A stretch of 49,247 bases of DNA from contig JACIWJ010000006.1 of assembly GCA_014361015.1 (NCBI GenBank), positions 1 through 49,247 on the forward strand, given 5' to 3'. Below the pieces are notes generated by a model. It had not been told where the DNA came from. It saw nothing but the letters and a program-made list of their open reading frames with translations, and did no database searches. The position numbers and the translations under genes were made by a program. Shown piece after piece: positions 30,689 through 38,958 of the stretch (its first letter is position 1; each line of letters starts with the position of its first letter). Source of the stretch: Candidatus Bipolaricaulota bacterium. Its GTDB lineage: Bacteria; Bipolaricaulota; Bipolaricaulia; Bipolaricaulales; Bipolaricaulaceae.

Positions 30689-31226
30689 GGTGGAGGAGGG
30701 GGAACTCCGGGTCGTTGCGGAGGACCGCGAACCCATGGCGGAGGTAGAACTCCGCCGGACCGGACGGGTTCTCCGCGCTCCCTACCCGGGTGCACGTCTC
30801 CACTGCGCTCATCCCCCGACCACGCAGCTCGCGCAGGATGTCCTGGAGGAGGACGCTCCCCCACCCGCGTCCCTGGTGGGTGCGGGATGGAACAAACAGG
30901 CACGCCAGGAACACCGCGTCGTCGCTCACCGGACCTGCCGGGTAGTTCCGGATGTTGGGGAGGAAACGCGGGGGCGCGTACTGGGCGTAGCCCACCGCGA
31001 GGCCCTCGGCGTAGAGGAGCCGGCCGCAATCCCCGAACTCCGTTCGCACCCGGCGGACCCAGGCGAGCTTCTTCCCGAGGTTCGCCGCCTGGTCTTCCTT
31101 GGCCAGGTCAACGAGGGGTTCCGGGCACTCCCAGTACAGGCAATGCTTGCAGCTCCAGGGCTGGGCGTCCCACTCCGGCGCGTCCCCCAGGTTCTCCTCG
31201 GTGAGCGTGGAAGACCTCAGTTCCAT
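30672..31226 (-). CDS. GNAT-family N-acetyltransferase
   Basis: A 184-residue acetyltransferase. An N-terminal cysteine-containing segment (PWSCKHCLYWE) precedes the GNAT core: LLYAEGLAVGYAQYAPP, then FVPSRTHQGRGWGSVLLQDI, where QGRGWGS is the acetyl-CoA-binding motif, and the C-terminal FYLRHGFAVLRND. Substrate unknown. ATG 31226 lies 4 bp after the tlyA stop, so it is probably in the tlyA operon. The extra Cys pair may bind metal or form a disulfide. Confidence 0.85.
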   Translation of the reverse strand: MELRSSTLTEENLGDAPEWDAQPWSCKHCLYWECPEPLVDLAKEDQAANLGKKLAWVRRVRTEFGDCGRLLYAEGLAVGYAQYAPPRFLPNIRNYPAGPVSDDAVFLACLFVPSRTHQGRGWGSVLLQDILRELRGRGMSAVETCTRVGSAENPSGPAEFYLRHGFAVLRNDPEFPLLHLNLAR

Positions 31227-31230
31227 GTCC

Positions 31231-31986
31231 TCAGGCCTCGTTGTCGGTACCACCGACCCTGAGGTGGAGGAAGAATTCGCGGTTCCCGGCCGGGCCGAGG
31301 AGGGGGGAGGGGACGGTCCCCCGCACCGTCCAACCCAGTTCCCCCCGCGCGAACGCGACGATCTCGTCCACGACCTCCTGATGCACAATCGGGTCCCTCA
31401 CCACGCCGCGACGCACAGCGTCCCGCCCGGCCTCGAACTGGGGCTTGACGAGGGCGACCACGTCGGCCCCCGGCCTCACGATCGCTGCGAGCGGAGGAAG
31501 GACGAGCCGGAGCGAGATGAACGACACGTCCACCGCCGCCAGGTCCACCCGCTCCCCCACGTCCTCCGGCTGGAGGTACCGCGCGTTCAACCCTTCCTTC
31601 ACGACCACCCGGGGGTCGTTCCGGAGCTTCCAGTCGAGCTGTCCGCGTCCAACGTCCACCGCGTACACCCGCCGCGCCCCGTGCTGGAGCAGGCAGTCGG
31701 TGAACCCTCCCGTGGAGCTCCCGACGTCGAGACATACCTTGTCCCGTGGATCGACCCTGAATGCAGTGAGTGCGGCTTCGAGCTTGTCCCCCCCGCGGGA
31801 GACGTAGCGGGGAGGGGAGGAGACCTCGAGCGCGGCGTCCGTGGGGACCTGTGCTCCTGGCTTGTCGAGGAGGGCCCCCGCCACGCGCACCCGGCCGGCG
31901 CGGATCAGGGCCTGGGCCTGGGTTCGCGACGTGGCGTACCCCCGCTCGAAGACAAGGACGTCCAGCCGCTCTCTGCGTCCCTTCAT
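31231..31986 (-). CDS. tlyA: TlyA-family rRNA 2'-O-methyltransferase
   Basis: S4 RNA-binding domain (residues about 5-65: RLDVLVFERGYATSRTQAQA) joined to an FtsJ-like SAM methyltransferase domain with VCLDVGSSTGGFTDCLLQHG and VALVKPQFEAGRD. 251 residues, normal for TlyA, which methylates 2'-OH groups in 16S and sometimes 23S rRNA. Start ATG 31986; a CAGGAT hexamer lies 5 nt upstream and no Shine-Dalgarno is seen. The GNAT gene follows 4 bp downstream. Confidence 0.93.
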   Translation of the reverse strand: MKGRRERLDVLVFERGYATSRTQAQALIRAGRVRVAGALLDKPGAQVPTDAALEVSSPPRYVSRGGDKLEAALTAFRVDPRDKVCLDVGSSTGGFTDCLLQHGARRVYAVDVGRGQLDWKLRNDPRVVVKEGLNARYLQPEDVGERVDLAAVDVSFISLRLVLPPLAAIVRPGADVVALVKPQFEAGRDAVRRGVVRDPIVHQEVVDEIVAFARGELGWTVRGTVPSPLLGPAGNREFFLHLRVGGTDNEA

Positions 31987-32068
31987 CGCGAATCCTGCAT
32001 CCGCCGCCCCACCGCCAGTTCGTCCTCTGGACCTACGGTGTTCGGCGGCCACGGGCAGATCCGTGGAT

Positions 32069-33292
32069 CTATCCCCTTCCGGCGACGACCTCACCGGCCA
32101 CGGTGCGACTGAACAGCGCAAGCCCATCAGCAAGGACCGCGCACGCCCGGCGGAGGTCGTCCGCCTTGAGGACGTACGCCGCGCGGGCCTCGTCCTTCCC
32201 CAGCCCTGGTGTCACGTAGAACCCCGCGCCGGGGGCGAGCATCACCGTCTCCGGGCCGGGGTAGTCGGTGAGCATCCAGCGAATGAAGGCCTCCGAGTCC
32301 TCCACGGGAAGGCCCATCATCACGTAGAACGCCCCCTCCGGGACGCGGAACGTGATCCCGGGGATGTCGAGGAGCTCCTTGCAGAGCAGATCACGCCGCG
32401 CCCGGTACTCCCCGATCATCTCCTCGATCACCGCCCGGTGGCCCGGATCGGCCATGAACGCCACCAACCCCAGCTGCTCGAACGTGGGGGCGGAGAGGCG
32501 GATCGTGGCGCACTTCGCTGCCGCCGTCATCACGTCCTTGTTGTGCGAGATGAGGGCCCCGATCCGCGCCCCGCAGGCGGACAGCCGCTTCGAGATCGAG
32601 TCCACGAGGATCGCCCGGTCGCGGACCTCGCGAAAGGAGAGGAGGCTCGTGTGGCCCCCTTCGTACACGAACTCCCGGTATACCTCATCGGAGATGATGA
32701 ACAGATCGTGCTTCAGGGCGATGTCGACCAGCATCTCCATCTCGGCTCGGGTGTACACGACCCCGGTTGGGTTGCCGGGATGGGAGAACAGGATCGCCTT
32801 CGTGCGCGGCCCGATGAGGGCCTCGATCTCCTGTCGCGGTGGGAGGTGGAACCCGTCCTCGCGACAGGTGGTGATGGGCACGATCTCGACGTTGGTGAGG
32901 CGGGCGTAGCCGAGATAGTTGGGGTAGAACGGCTGCGGGATGAGGACCTGATCGCCGGGATCGCAGGCGATCGTGAGGGCGAACGTGATCCCCTCCGATC
33001 CACCGATCGTGATGAGGATCTCCTCCTTGGCCACCTGGAGGTTGCACTCCCCGTAGTAGCGGGCGAGGGCCTCCAGGGCCTCCGGGATCCCGGGGGATGG
33101 GGCGTAGCTGAGCACCTCGACCGGGGCCTCGCGCACTCCGCGCATGAACGCCCGCGGGGTGGGGATGTCCGGCTGGCCGATGTTCAGGTGGTACACCTTC
33201 TTCCCCCGCTTCTTCGCCTCGACGGAGAGCGGATACAGGCGGCGAATGGGCGAAGCGGGGGCCGCAGCGCTGCGCGCAGAGGGCTTAGGCAT
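32069..33292 (-). CDS. Class I/II PLP aminotransferase
   Basis: Aspartate-aminotransferase-fold enzyme, 407 residues. HLNIGQPDIPTPRAF gives the N-terminal substrate segment, NPTG is at residues 174-177, SDEVYREF near 201, and the PLP lysine is Lys235 in DSISKRLSACGARIG. Amino-acid specificity cannot be read from sequence; aspartate, aromatic and alanine types share these motifs. ATG 33292 overlaps the last bases of the metallo-beta-lactamase-fold gene, so the two are coupled. There are 82 bp before tlyA. Confidence 0.92.
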   Translation of the reverse strand: MPKPSARSAAAPASPIRRLYPLSVEAKKRGKKVYHLNIGQPDIPTPRAFMRGVREAPVEVLSYAPSPGIPEALEALARYYGECNLQVAKEEILITIGGSEGITFALTIACDPGDQVLIPQPFYPNYLGYARLTNVEIVPITTCREDGFHLPPRQEIEALIGPRTKAILFSHPGNPTGVVYTRAEMEMLVDIALKHDLFIISDEVYREFVYEGGHTSLLSFREVRDRAILVDSISKRLSACGARIGALISHNKDVMTAAAKCATIRLSAPTFEQLGLVAFMADPGHRAVIEEMIGEYRARRDLLCKELLDIPGITFRVPEGAFYVMMGLPVEDSEAFIRWMLTDYPGPETVMLAPGAGFYVTPGLGKDEARAAYVLKADDLRRACAVLADGLALFSRTVAGEVVAGRG

Positions 33293-33932
33293 GATTGAGG
33301 ACCCACACCTCCTTCGTGGCGGGAAGAACGTCGGGGGTGATCTTCACCTCGGACTTTTTGACGCGGTTGACGGGCAGGCCGACCTCGTCGAGGAACTCGT
33401 CCACGGGTCGGATCGGCCAGTCCTTCACGACCGCGGTGCGGTAGTGCATCGGGATCACGACCTTGAGCTTGGGCAGCGACCGCACGACCTCGCTCGCCTC
33501 CTTGGCCCCGATCGTGAAGTGGCCGCCCACGGGGAGGAGGGCTACCTCCACGTCTTGGAGAGGGCGGAGCTGCTCGGCGTTCAGGGTGTGACCGAGGTCG
33601 CCGAAGTGGGCGAGGGTCACCCCGTCCACCGCGAACCGAAAGATGACGTCCTGGCCGCGGTCGCGGCCTCCCTTCGTGTCGTGGAAGGCCGCGATCCCAC
33701 GAAACGCGATCCCACGCACGACCTGCTCTCCGATCCCCCGGACGACCTCGGGCGATCCCTTCACCCGCCCCACCGCGTTGTGGTCGAAGTGGTCATGGGA
33801 CACGGTCACGATGTGGGCCGGGCCCTCCGGGGCCTTGTACGGCACCTTCTCTTCGTACGGATCGGTGATGATCACTGTGCCATCGCTCGTCTCGATGCGG
33901 AAGCAGGCATGGCCAATCCATTGGAGCTTCAC
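33285..33932 (-). CDS. Metallo-beta-lactamase-fold hydrolase (UlaG/UPF0173-like)
   Basis: Predicted zinc hydrolase, 215 residues. The metal motif is SHDHFDHN near residue 46; IGHACFRI at the N terminus, GDLGHTL, and the late MHYRT histidine fit the UlaG/UPF0173 branch. Substrate unknown. GTG 33932 is preferred to GTG 33941 because AGGAGGT (33946-33940) lies 7 nt before it and overlaps the earlier codon. A TAGAGT box (33961-33956) shares bases with the ddl stop codon. Confidence 0.87.
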   Translation of the reverse strand: MKLQWIGHACFRIETSDGTVIITDPYEEKVPYKAPEGPAHIVTVSHDHFDHNAVGRVKGSPEVVRGIGEQVVRGIAFRGIAAFHDTKGGRDRGQDVIFRFAVDGVTLAHFGDLGHTLNAEQLRPLQDVEVALLPVGGHFTIGAKEASEVVRSLPKLKVVIPMHYRTAVVKDWPIRPVDEFLDEVGLPVNRVKKSEVKITPDVLPATKEVWVLNHA

Positions 33933-33958
33933 ATTCGCCACCTCCTCGCGGCGCTACT

Positions 33959-34915
33959 CTATCCGAGCGGGGCGGGGGCGGGCAACCGGGCGAGGGCGCG
34001 GCGGAGGAGGCCGTCGATGAGGTCATCGTAGGGCAGCCCCCCCTCCCGCGCCGCGTAGGGGAAGAGGGACATCTCCGTCAGGCCGGGGAGGGTGTTCAGT
34101 TCGAGGAGGTACGGGGTCCCGTCGGAAGCGAGGCGGAAGTCGGTCCGGGACAGGTCCCGGCACCCCAAGAGGACGTGGGCCTGGACGGCCATGTCTTGGA
34201 TGCGAGCGGTGAGCTCGGGCGGAAGATCGGCCGGGCAGGAGACGGTGCACGCGCCGGGGGTGTACTTCGCCGTCCAGTCGAAGAGGTTGCCCCTCCGTGG
34301 CCTGACCTCGACGAGGGGGAGAGGTTCCGCCTTGCCGCCGCGCTCAAGGACGGAGGCGGTGATGTCCCGGCCGGGGATGAACCGCTCGGCGATGAACTCA
34401 CCATAGTGGGAGAGAAGCTCCGCGCCCACTCCCTTGCGCTCGTCGTCACTCACGACGAGGTGCACCCCCACGCTCGATCCCTCCCGCCGCGGCTTGAGGA
34501 CGAGTGGGTACCCGAGCGCTTCCGCCCACGATGCGACCCTCTCCAGGCCCTCCCCGGCAACGTGGAGCCAATCGGGAACAGGGAGGCCCTTCCCCTGGAA
34601 CGCCTTGCGGGACTCGACCTTGTCCATCGCGAGGGCCGAGGCGAGCGGCCCCGACCCCACATAGGGCTTGCCCATGAGGTCGAGGAGGAGCTGCACCGTC
34701 CCGTCCTCTCCCGCCCCCCCGTGGAGGATGTTGAACACCGCGGCGAACGGGGCGAGACGCTGGGGCAGGCCATCGTAGGCCTCGATCTCGATGAGTTCAG
34801 CGTCCCACCCCTTGGCGACGAGGGCGGCGTGAACCCCCCGACCGGAGAGGCGGGAGATCTCCCGCTCGGCGGAGGTCCCCCCACACAGCACTGCTACGCG
34901 TGGGCCCTTGGACAT
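33959..34915 (-). CDS. ddl: D-alanine--D-alanine ligase
   Basis: ATP-grasp enzyme joining two D-alanines for peptidoglycan, 318 residues. The N-terminal VLCGGTSAEREISRLSG, the ATP-grasp KPRREGSSVGVHLV, ERFIPGRDITASVL and LLELNTLPGLTEMSLFPYAA are intact. With murE at 27345 it shows that the organism makes peptidoglycan precursors. The ATG has CAGGAT 6 nt upstream, one base off the TANNNT pattern, and no Shine-Dalgarno. Confidence 0.95.
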   Translation of the reverse strand: MSKGPRVAVLCGGTSAEREISRLSGRGVHAALVAKGWDAELIEIEAYDGLPQRLAPFAAVFNILHGGAGEDGTVQLLLDLMGKPYVGSGPLASALAMDKVESRKAFQGKGLPVPDWLHVAGEGLERVASWAEALGYPLVLKPRREGSSVGVHLVVSDDERKGVGAELLSHYGEFIAERFIPGRDITASVLERGGKAEPLPLVEVRPRRGNLFDWTAKYTPGACTVSCPADLPPELTARIQDMAVQAHVLLGCRDLSRTDFRLASDGTPYLLELNTLPGLTEMSLFPYAAREGGLPYDDLIDGLLRRALARLPAPAPLG

Positions 34916-35017
34916 CGTCGCATCCTGATCCGGGGCCAGGCGGAAGGCAAGGGCGTCAGTCCCCGCCAGAGGCCGCGGGGGTCCTCGCTCGGCTTCCTCC
35001 CCATCGCGGACGGCGCG

Positions 35018-35764
35018 TCAGGGGACGAGGTGCGCGAGCGGGAACAGGCCCTCCCGCCGGTAGACTTCAACCAGAGGGAAGCGGGCGTGCCCCGCCAGCC
35101 CATGGTGGAGTGCGTTCGCTTGCTCGATCGCGCGGTGCAGCGCCAGTCCGCGGACTGGGATCGGATCGGCCCGGCGGTAGCCGGGGACGGCGCGCTCCAG
35201 CTTCTCCGGCTCGATGCTCCGCTCGATGTGTTCGGCCGTGAACGCGTGTTGGTACGAGATGCACGCCAGCGCCTCCAGCTTCTGTTCCCAGACAGGGCCG
35301 ATGTCCACAACGCAGTTGGGCTCCTCCGGCCAGAGGTGGTAGAGCGTCGGCAGGGGACACGGGGACAAGGTCGGGAGATCGTCCTGGGCGAAGTCCCGGC
35401 CCGCCAGAGCGAGCGCCTCCAGGGCGAGCATCATCCCCATCCGCCGATCGGGATCCAGGTCGTGCCAGGAGTGTTTGGGGTCCTGCATGATGGCGATCCC
35501 GGGGCGGAACTCCCGGATCGTCTTGACAAGGCGTTTCTTCTGGTCGTAGCTGAGGGCGATCCCCCCGTAGGGGAGGTCGGCGAACTCCACGGTGCATCCC
35601 AACACGGCCGCCGCCCGCCCCAGATCCGCGCGGGCCTGAGGGCGCGCCAGCAGCACCAGGGCGTGGGACCGTCCCCCCGCCCGGGCGTTCAGGGCGAGGG
35701 CCCCCGCGCAGGCGATGAGCTCCGCTCCGTAGTTGGCGATCAGCAACACCGCATGGCCTGACAT
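35018..35764 (-). CDS. Degenerate PIG-L/LmbE-fold protein
   Basis: A 248-residue relative of PIG-L (LmbE) N-acetylglucosaminyl deacetylases. The family zinc motif HPDDE is replaced by NYGAE at residues 11-15 within LLIANYGAELIACAGALA, and the second metal block reads DLDPDRRMG where PDHRxxG is usual. The fold is otherwise recognisable (ALAGRDFAQD, YHLWPEEPN, QKLEALACISYQH, then a C-terminal FPLVEVYRREGLFPL). It therefore probably lacks zinc deacetylase activity. ATG 35764 has GGAGG 4 nt upstream. It lies 11 bp downstream of xthA. Confidence 0.78.
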   Translation of the reverse strand: MSGHAVLLIANYGAELIACAGALALNARAGGRSHALVLLARPQARADLGRAAAVLGCTVEFADLPYGGIALSYDQKKRLVKTIREFRPGIAIMQDPKHSWHDLDPDRRMGMMLALEALALAGRDFAQDDLPTLSPCPLPTLYHLWPEEPNCVVDIGPVWEQKLEALACISYQHAFTAEHIERSIEPEKLERAVPGYRRADPIPVRGLALHRAIEQANALHHGLAGHARFPLVEVYRREGLFPLAHLVP

Positions 35765-35775
35765 GCTTCCTCCCT

Positions 35776-36561
35776 TCACCGTGGCCATTGGAACTCGGCG
35801 ACGAGGAACGTGTGGTCGGACGGCTTCTCCGCCCGGCGCGCCCCGCGGTCGATCCAGCACCGCACCGACCTCGCGGCGAGCGGGGGCGTGGCCCAGATGT
35901 GGTCCACCCGCCACCCCACGTTGCGGTCGAGCGCCCCCGGCACGCGGTAGTCCCAGAACGTGTACTGCCCCGGCTCGTCGGGGTGGTGGCGGCGGAACAC
36001 GTCCACGAACCCCCACGCCCGCACTTCCTCGAGCGCTGCCCGCGCCTCGGGGTGGAAGTCGACGTGGTTCACAAGTCGCTTGGGGTCATGAACGTCGATC
36101 TCCTCGGGGGCGACGTTGAAGTCCCCGCACCAGAGGAGCGGTTTCTCCGGGGAGAAGTGGCGGGCGAAGTGGTCCCGCAGCCGGCGGAGCCACTCGAGCT
36201 TGTACGCGAACAGGGGCGACTCAACGGACTGGCCCTGGGGGACGTAGGTGTTCACGATCGGGATCCCCGCCACCGTGGCCTGCACCAACCGCGCCTCATC
36301 GGGTGGGCCGCCGTCGTCAAGCCCGAACCGGACGTCCACCGGATCGGCGCGGCTGGCGAGGGCGACCCCGGCGTGGGCCTTCTGCCCGCGAAAGGCGACG
36401 TGGTACCCCCTCTCCCGGAAGAACTCCGCCGGGAACTCGGGGTCCTGAACCTTCGTCTCCTGGAGGCAGAGGACGTCCGGTTCCTCCCGCGCGAGCCACC
36501 CCGCGAGGAGCGGGAGCCGGGACCGCACCGAGTTGGCGTTGAACGTGGCGACCTTGAACAT
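35776..36561 (-). CDS. xthA: Exodeoxyribonuclease III / AP endonuclease
   Basis: DNA-repair AP endonuclease and 3'-5' exonuclease, 261 residues. The motifs are ATFNANSVRSRL at the start, LQETKVQD (catalytic Glu near 34), GDFNVAPEEIDV (Asp/Asn), RVDHIWATP and the final SDHTFLVAEF. ATG 36561 lies 9 bp after the nitrilase stop. A TAGGAT box (36573-36568), 6 nt before the ATG, contains the nitrilase stop codon, so xthA may have its own leaderless transcript. Confidence 0.95.
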   Translation of the reverse strand: MFKVATFNANSVRSRLPLLAGWLAREEPDVLCLQETKVQDPEFPAEFFRERGYHVAFRGQKAHAGVALASRADPVDVRFGLDDGGPPDEARLVQATVAGIPIVNTYVPQGQSVESPLFAYKLEWLRRLRDHFARHFSPEKPLLWCGDFNVAPEEIDVHDPKRLVNHVDFHPEARAALEEVRAWGFVDVFRRHHPDEPGQYTFWDYRVPGALDRNVGWRVDHIWATPPLAARSVRCWIDRGARRAEKPSDHTFLVAEFQWPR

Positions 36562-36570
36562 CGGTCAATC

Positions 36571-37371
36571 CTAACCCACGAGGCGGCGGTAGAACTCCGG
36601 GCGGCGGTCGGCAAACACGTCGTTGAGCCGGGTGAGGTGCTTGTCCCGCGCCTGGGCGGGATCGATCTCGACGGCGCGCACCTCCTCCGCGTCCTGCGGC
36701 GCCTGGGCGAGGACGTCGCCGTTCGGGGCAACGATCTGGGAGAGACCCGTGAACCGGAGCGTCTCCCCGGTGCGCGCCTCGACCCCGATCCGGTTCGCGG
36801 TCACGGTGAACGCGCGGTTCTCGATCGCCCGCACCCGCATCGTGAGCTGGGCGAGCCCCGGCATGACGAGGTTCGCGGGGTGGGCGATCACCTCCGCCCC
36901 CTGGAGGGCGAGAGAGCGCGCCGCCTCGGGGAAGAAGTGGTCGTAGCACACGAGGAGTCCGACCTTGGCCGGACCGATGTCGGCCACCGGGAACGGGAGG
37001 TCGCCCGGAGCGAACAGGTGCTTCTCCTCGTAGAACAGGTGGACCTTGCGGTAGCGGGCGACGAGGCCCGACGGCCCGACGAGGACCGCCGCGTTGTAGA
37101 TCCGCTTGCCCGCCTGCTCCGCGAGCCCGGCGACGATGTGAGAGTTCGATTCGCGGGCGAGGGCGATCAGGCGGGCCGTCGTCCGCCCCCCCGGCGCGGG
37201 TTCGGCGAGGAACTCCAACTCGCGCGCGGACGCGAACTGGTAGCCCGTGGCGAACAGCTCCGGGAGCACCCACAGGTCCGCTTGCCCGCCGGTGAGGAGC
37301 TCCGCCACCCGGTCCAGGTTCCGCTCCACCTCCCCGAACTCCGGCGCGAACTGCACGTACCCCACACGCAT
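36571..37371 (-). CDS. Nitrilase-superfamily carbon-nitrogen hydrolase
   Basis: Amidase or omega-amidase-like enzyme, 266 residues. The catalytic triad is readable: Glu38 in LPELFATGY, Lys109 in YRKVHLF and Cys142 in LLVCYDHFFPEAAR. Substrate unknown; small amides such as N-carbamoyl compounds or omega-amides are usual. ATG 37371 is chosen over an upstream ATG at 37392 because TAGAGT lies 7 nt before it with a TTGACG -35 box. A hydantoinase at 42035 could make N-carbamoyl amino acids; a link is speculative. Confidence 0.92.
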   Translation of the reverse strand: MRVGYVQFAPEFGEVERNLDRVAELLTGGQADLWVLPELFATGYQFASARELEFLAEPAPGGRTTARLIALARESNSHIVAGLAEQAGKRIYNAAVLVGPSGLVARYRKVHLFYEEKHLFAPGDLPFPVADIGPAKVGLLVCYDHFFPEAARSLALQGAEVIAHPANLVMPGLAQLTMRVRAIENRAFTVTANRIGVEARTGETLRFTGLSQIVAPNGDVLAQAPQDAEEVRAVEIDPAQARDKHLTRLNDVFADRRPEFYRRLVG

Positions 37372-37378
37372 CGGTTGA

Positions 37379-37406
37379 ACTCTAGCCGCCATCGCCAGAA
37401 CGTCAA
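37379..37406 (-). promoter_or_regulatory. Promoter of nitrilase-family gene, leaderless type
   Basis: Minus-strand TTGACG (37406-37401), 16 bp, TAGAGT (37384-37379), then 7 nt to ATG 37371. This also argues against the upstream ATG at 37392, which would not be in the transcript. Confidence 0.65.
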
Positions 37407-37495
37407 CTGCGTCGGTGTTGGGTTTCCTCCCTCAGGAGATCTCCGGACTACGCAACGGATCCCAACCCATTCGCGGATCCGGTAGCATTGGGGGG

Positions 37496-38290
37496 ATGCC
37501 GGTCGAGCTGAGTCGAGAGGGGTTCGAGGCGTTGGTGCGGGAGGCCCTGGCCGAGCTTCCCGCGGAATTCCGGCGGTACCTGAACGGTCTCGAGGTCCGC
37601 GTCGAGGACTACCCGGACGACGAGCTGATGGCGGAGTGGGGCCTCGTCCCCCCCGACTACCCGTTCGGGATGTACGAGGGACCGGCGCTGCCCGACGTGG
37701 ACACGCCGAGCGACTTCCCGGGGACGATCGTGCTCTACCAGCGCCCGCTGGAGGAGTGGTGCCGGACCGAGGACGAGCTCCGGGACCAGGTCCGGCGCAC
37801 GGTGTACCACGAGCTCGGGCACCGGTTCGGCTACTCCGACGAGGGGATGCTCGACGAGCTGCGCGGGGGGGCGGGGGTCCCGTGGTCGGAGGAAGCGCGT
37901 CACGCGGAGGCGGAGCGCCACCTCCGCCAGGCGGAGCACGACCTGGCGGCCGCGGAGGTCCTGCTCGCCGCGGAGCGCTTCGATTGGGCGCTCGACGCGG
38001 CTCTCGCCGCCGCGGACCGCGCCCTGCGGGCGCTCCTCCTCGCCTGGGGCGGGGACCCGGAGGCGATCGCCCACGATGGGATCCCGAACCTCCTTGCCCG
38101 CGCCGTCCGCCGCGCCCCCGCGTTCCGCCGCTTCAAGGTGCTTCTTCGTCTTGATGCGGTGTCGCTTGACATGGGAGAGGCGGGGGCCCTGCCTCCTGGC
38201 GAGCGGGTTCGCCCCGCCGCGGCCCGGGACGCCGTGGCCCACGCCCAGGACCTCGTTGCCGAGGCACGCGCGGTGCGGAAGGCCCAATGA
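37496..38290 (+). CDS. Minimal metallopeptidase (Zincin_1-like) fused to HEPN domain
   Basis: A 264-residue fusion. Residues 1-125 match the small zincin family with HELGH at 105-109 (TVYHELGHRFGYSDEGMLDEL). Residues about 135-264 are a HEPN-type helical domain: AERHLRQAEHDLAAAEVLL, ALAAADRALRALLLAWG, and a C-terminal RDAVAH that fits the RX4H HEPN motif (Arg244, His249). HEPN domains are often RNases in conflict systems. The ATG has TAGCAT 7 nt upstream (37483-37488). Its TGA overlaps the macrodomain ATG, so the two proteins are coupled. Role unknown. Confidence 0.82.
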   Translation: MPVELSREGFEALVREALAELPAEFRRYLNGLEVRVEDYPDDELMAEWGLVPPDYPFGMYEGPALPDVDTPSDFPGTIVLYQRPLEEWCRTEDELRDQVRRTVYHELGHRFGYSDEGMLDELRGGAGVPWSEEARHAEAERHLRQAEHDLAAAEVLLAAERFDWALDAALAAADRALRALLLAWGGDPEAIAHDGIPNLLARAVRRAPAFRRFKVLLRLDAVSLDMGEAGALPPGERVRPAAARDAVAHAQDLVAEARAVRKAQ

Positions 38291-38958
38291 ACGAGCGGTT
38301 CGAGACCGAGGTGGCAGGCACGCGGCTCGTCCTCGTGCGCGGGGACATCACGACCCAGGACGTGGACGCGGTCGTGAACGCGGCCAACCCCCAGCTCACC
38401 CCCGGGGGCGGGGTATCGGGGGCGATCCACCGCGCGGGGGGCCCGGAGCTCACCCGGGCCGCGGCCGCGGTCCGGCGGGAGCGGGGACCCCTCCCCCCGG
38501 GCGAGGCGGTGATCACCCCGGCCGGGAACCTCCGGGCAAGGTGGGTGGTCCACACCGTGGGCCCGGTCTGGCGCGGCGGCCGCCACGGTGAGGCGGAGCT
38601 CCTGGCCCGTGCCTACCGTTCGTGTCTTTCCCTCGCTACGGCCCACGAATTGCGATCGATCGCGTTCCCGAGCATCTCGACCGGGGTCTACGGCTATCCG
38701 GTGGGAGAAGCGGCGCCAGTCGCCCTGGGCGCGGTGCGCGGGTTCCTGAGAGAGCACCCCGGGGCGCTGGACGAGGTCCGGTTTGTCCTCTTCTCCGCCG
38801 ACCACTTCGCCGCCTACCGGCGGGCGTGGGAGGATCTCCCCAACCCGGCTCACGGGCGACGGTTCACGGACCACGGGGCTCCGGGTGTACAATCGGCGCC
38901 CAATGGCACCGGTCAAGCCCACCAAGCGCCGGGAGACCGTTCAGGCGGTCTTCCCTGA
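38287..38958 (+). CDS. Macrodomain (ADP-ribose-binding) protein
   Basis: A 223-residue macrodomain protein that likely binds or hydrolyses ADP-ribose derivatives. Motifs: DAVVNAANPQLTPGGGVSGA and SISTGVYGYP, the two phosphate-binding loops, with catalytic-type Asn/Gly residues intact. The domain ends near residue 185; the last 35 or so residues overlap the start of the kinase gene (56 bp) and look non-conserved, so the extension may be a by-product. It overlaps the metallopeptidase-HEPN gene by ATGA. Confidence 0.9.
   Translation: MNERFETEVAGTRLVLVRGDITTQDVDAVVNAANPQLTPGGGVSGAIHRAGGPELTRAAAAVRRERGPLPPGEAVITPAGNLRARWVVHTVGPVWRGGRHGEAELLARAYRSCLSLATAHELRSIAFPSISTGVYGYPVGEAAPVALGAVRGFLREHPGALDEVRFVLFSADHFAAYRRAWEDLPNPAHGRRFTDHGAPGVQSAPNGTGQAHQAPGDRSGGLP

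Noticed and set aside
34175-35761. A 528-codon plus-strand frame across ddl and the PIG-L-like gene
   Set aside because: Antisense to recognisable Ddl and PIG-L sequence; composition is typical of a shadow frame.
37372-37392. Upstream ATG (37392) as the nitrilase-family start
   Set aside because: It lies upstream of the TTGACG-16-TAGAGT promoter and adds residues before the conserved MRVGYVQFAPE start.
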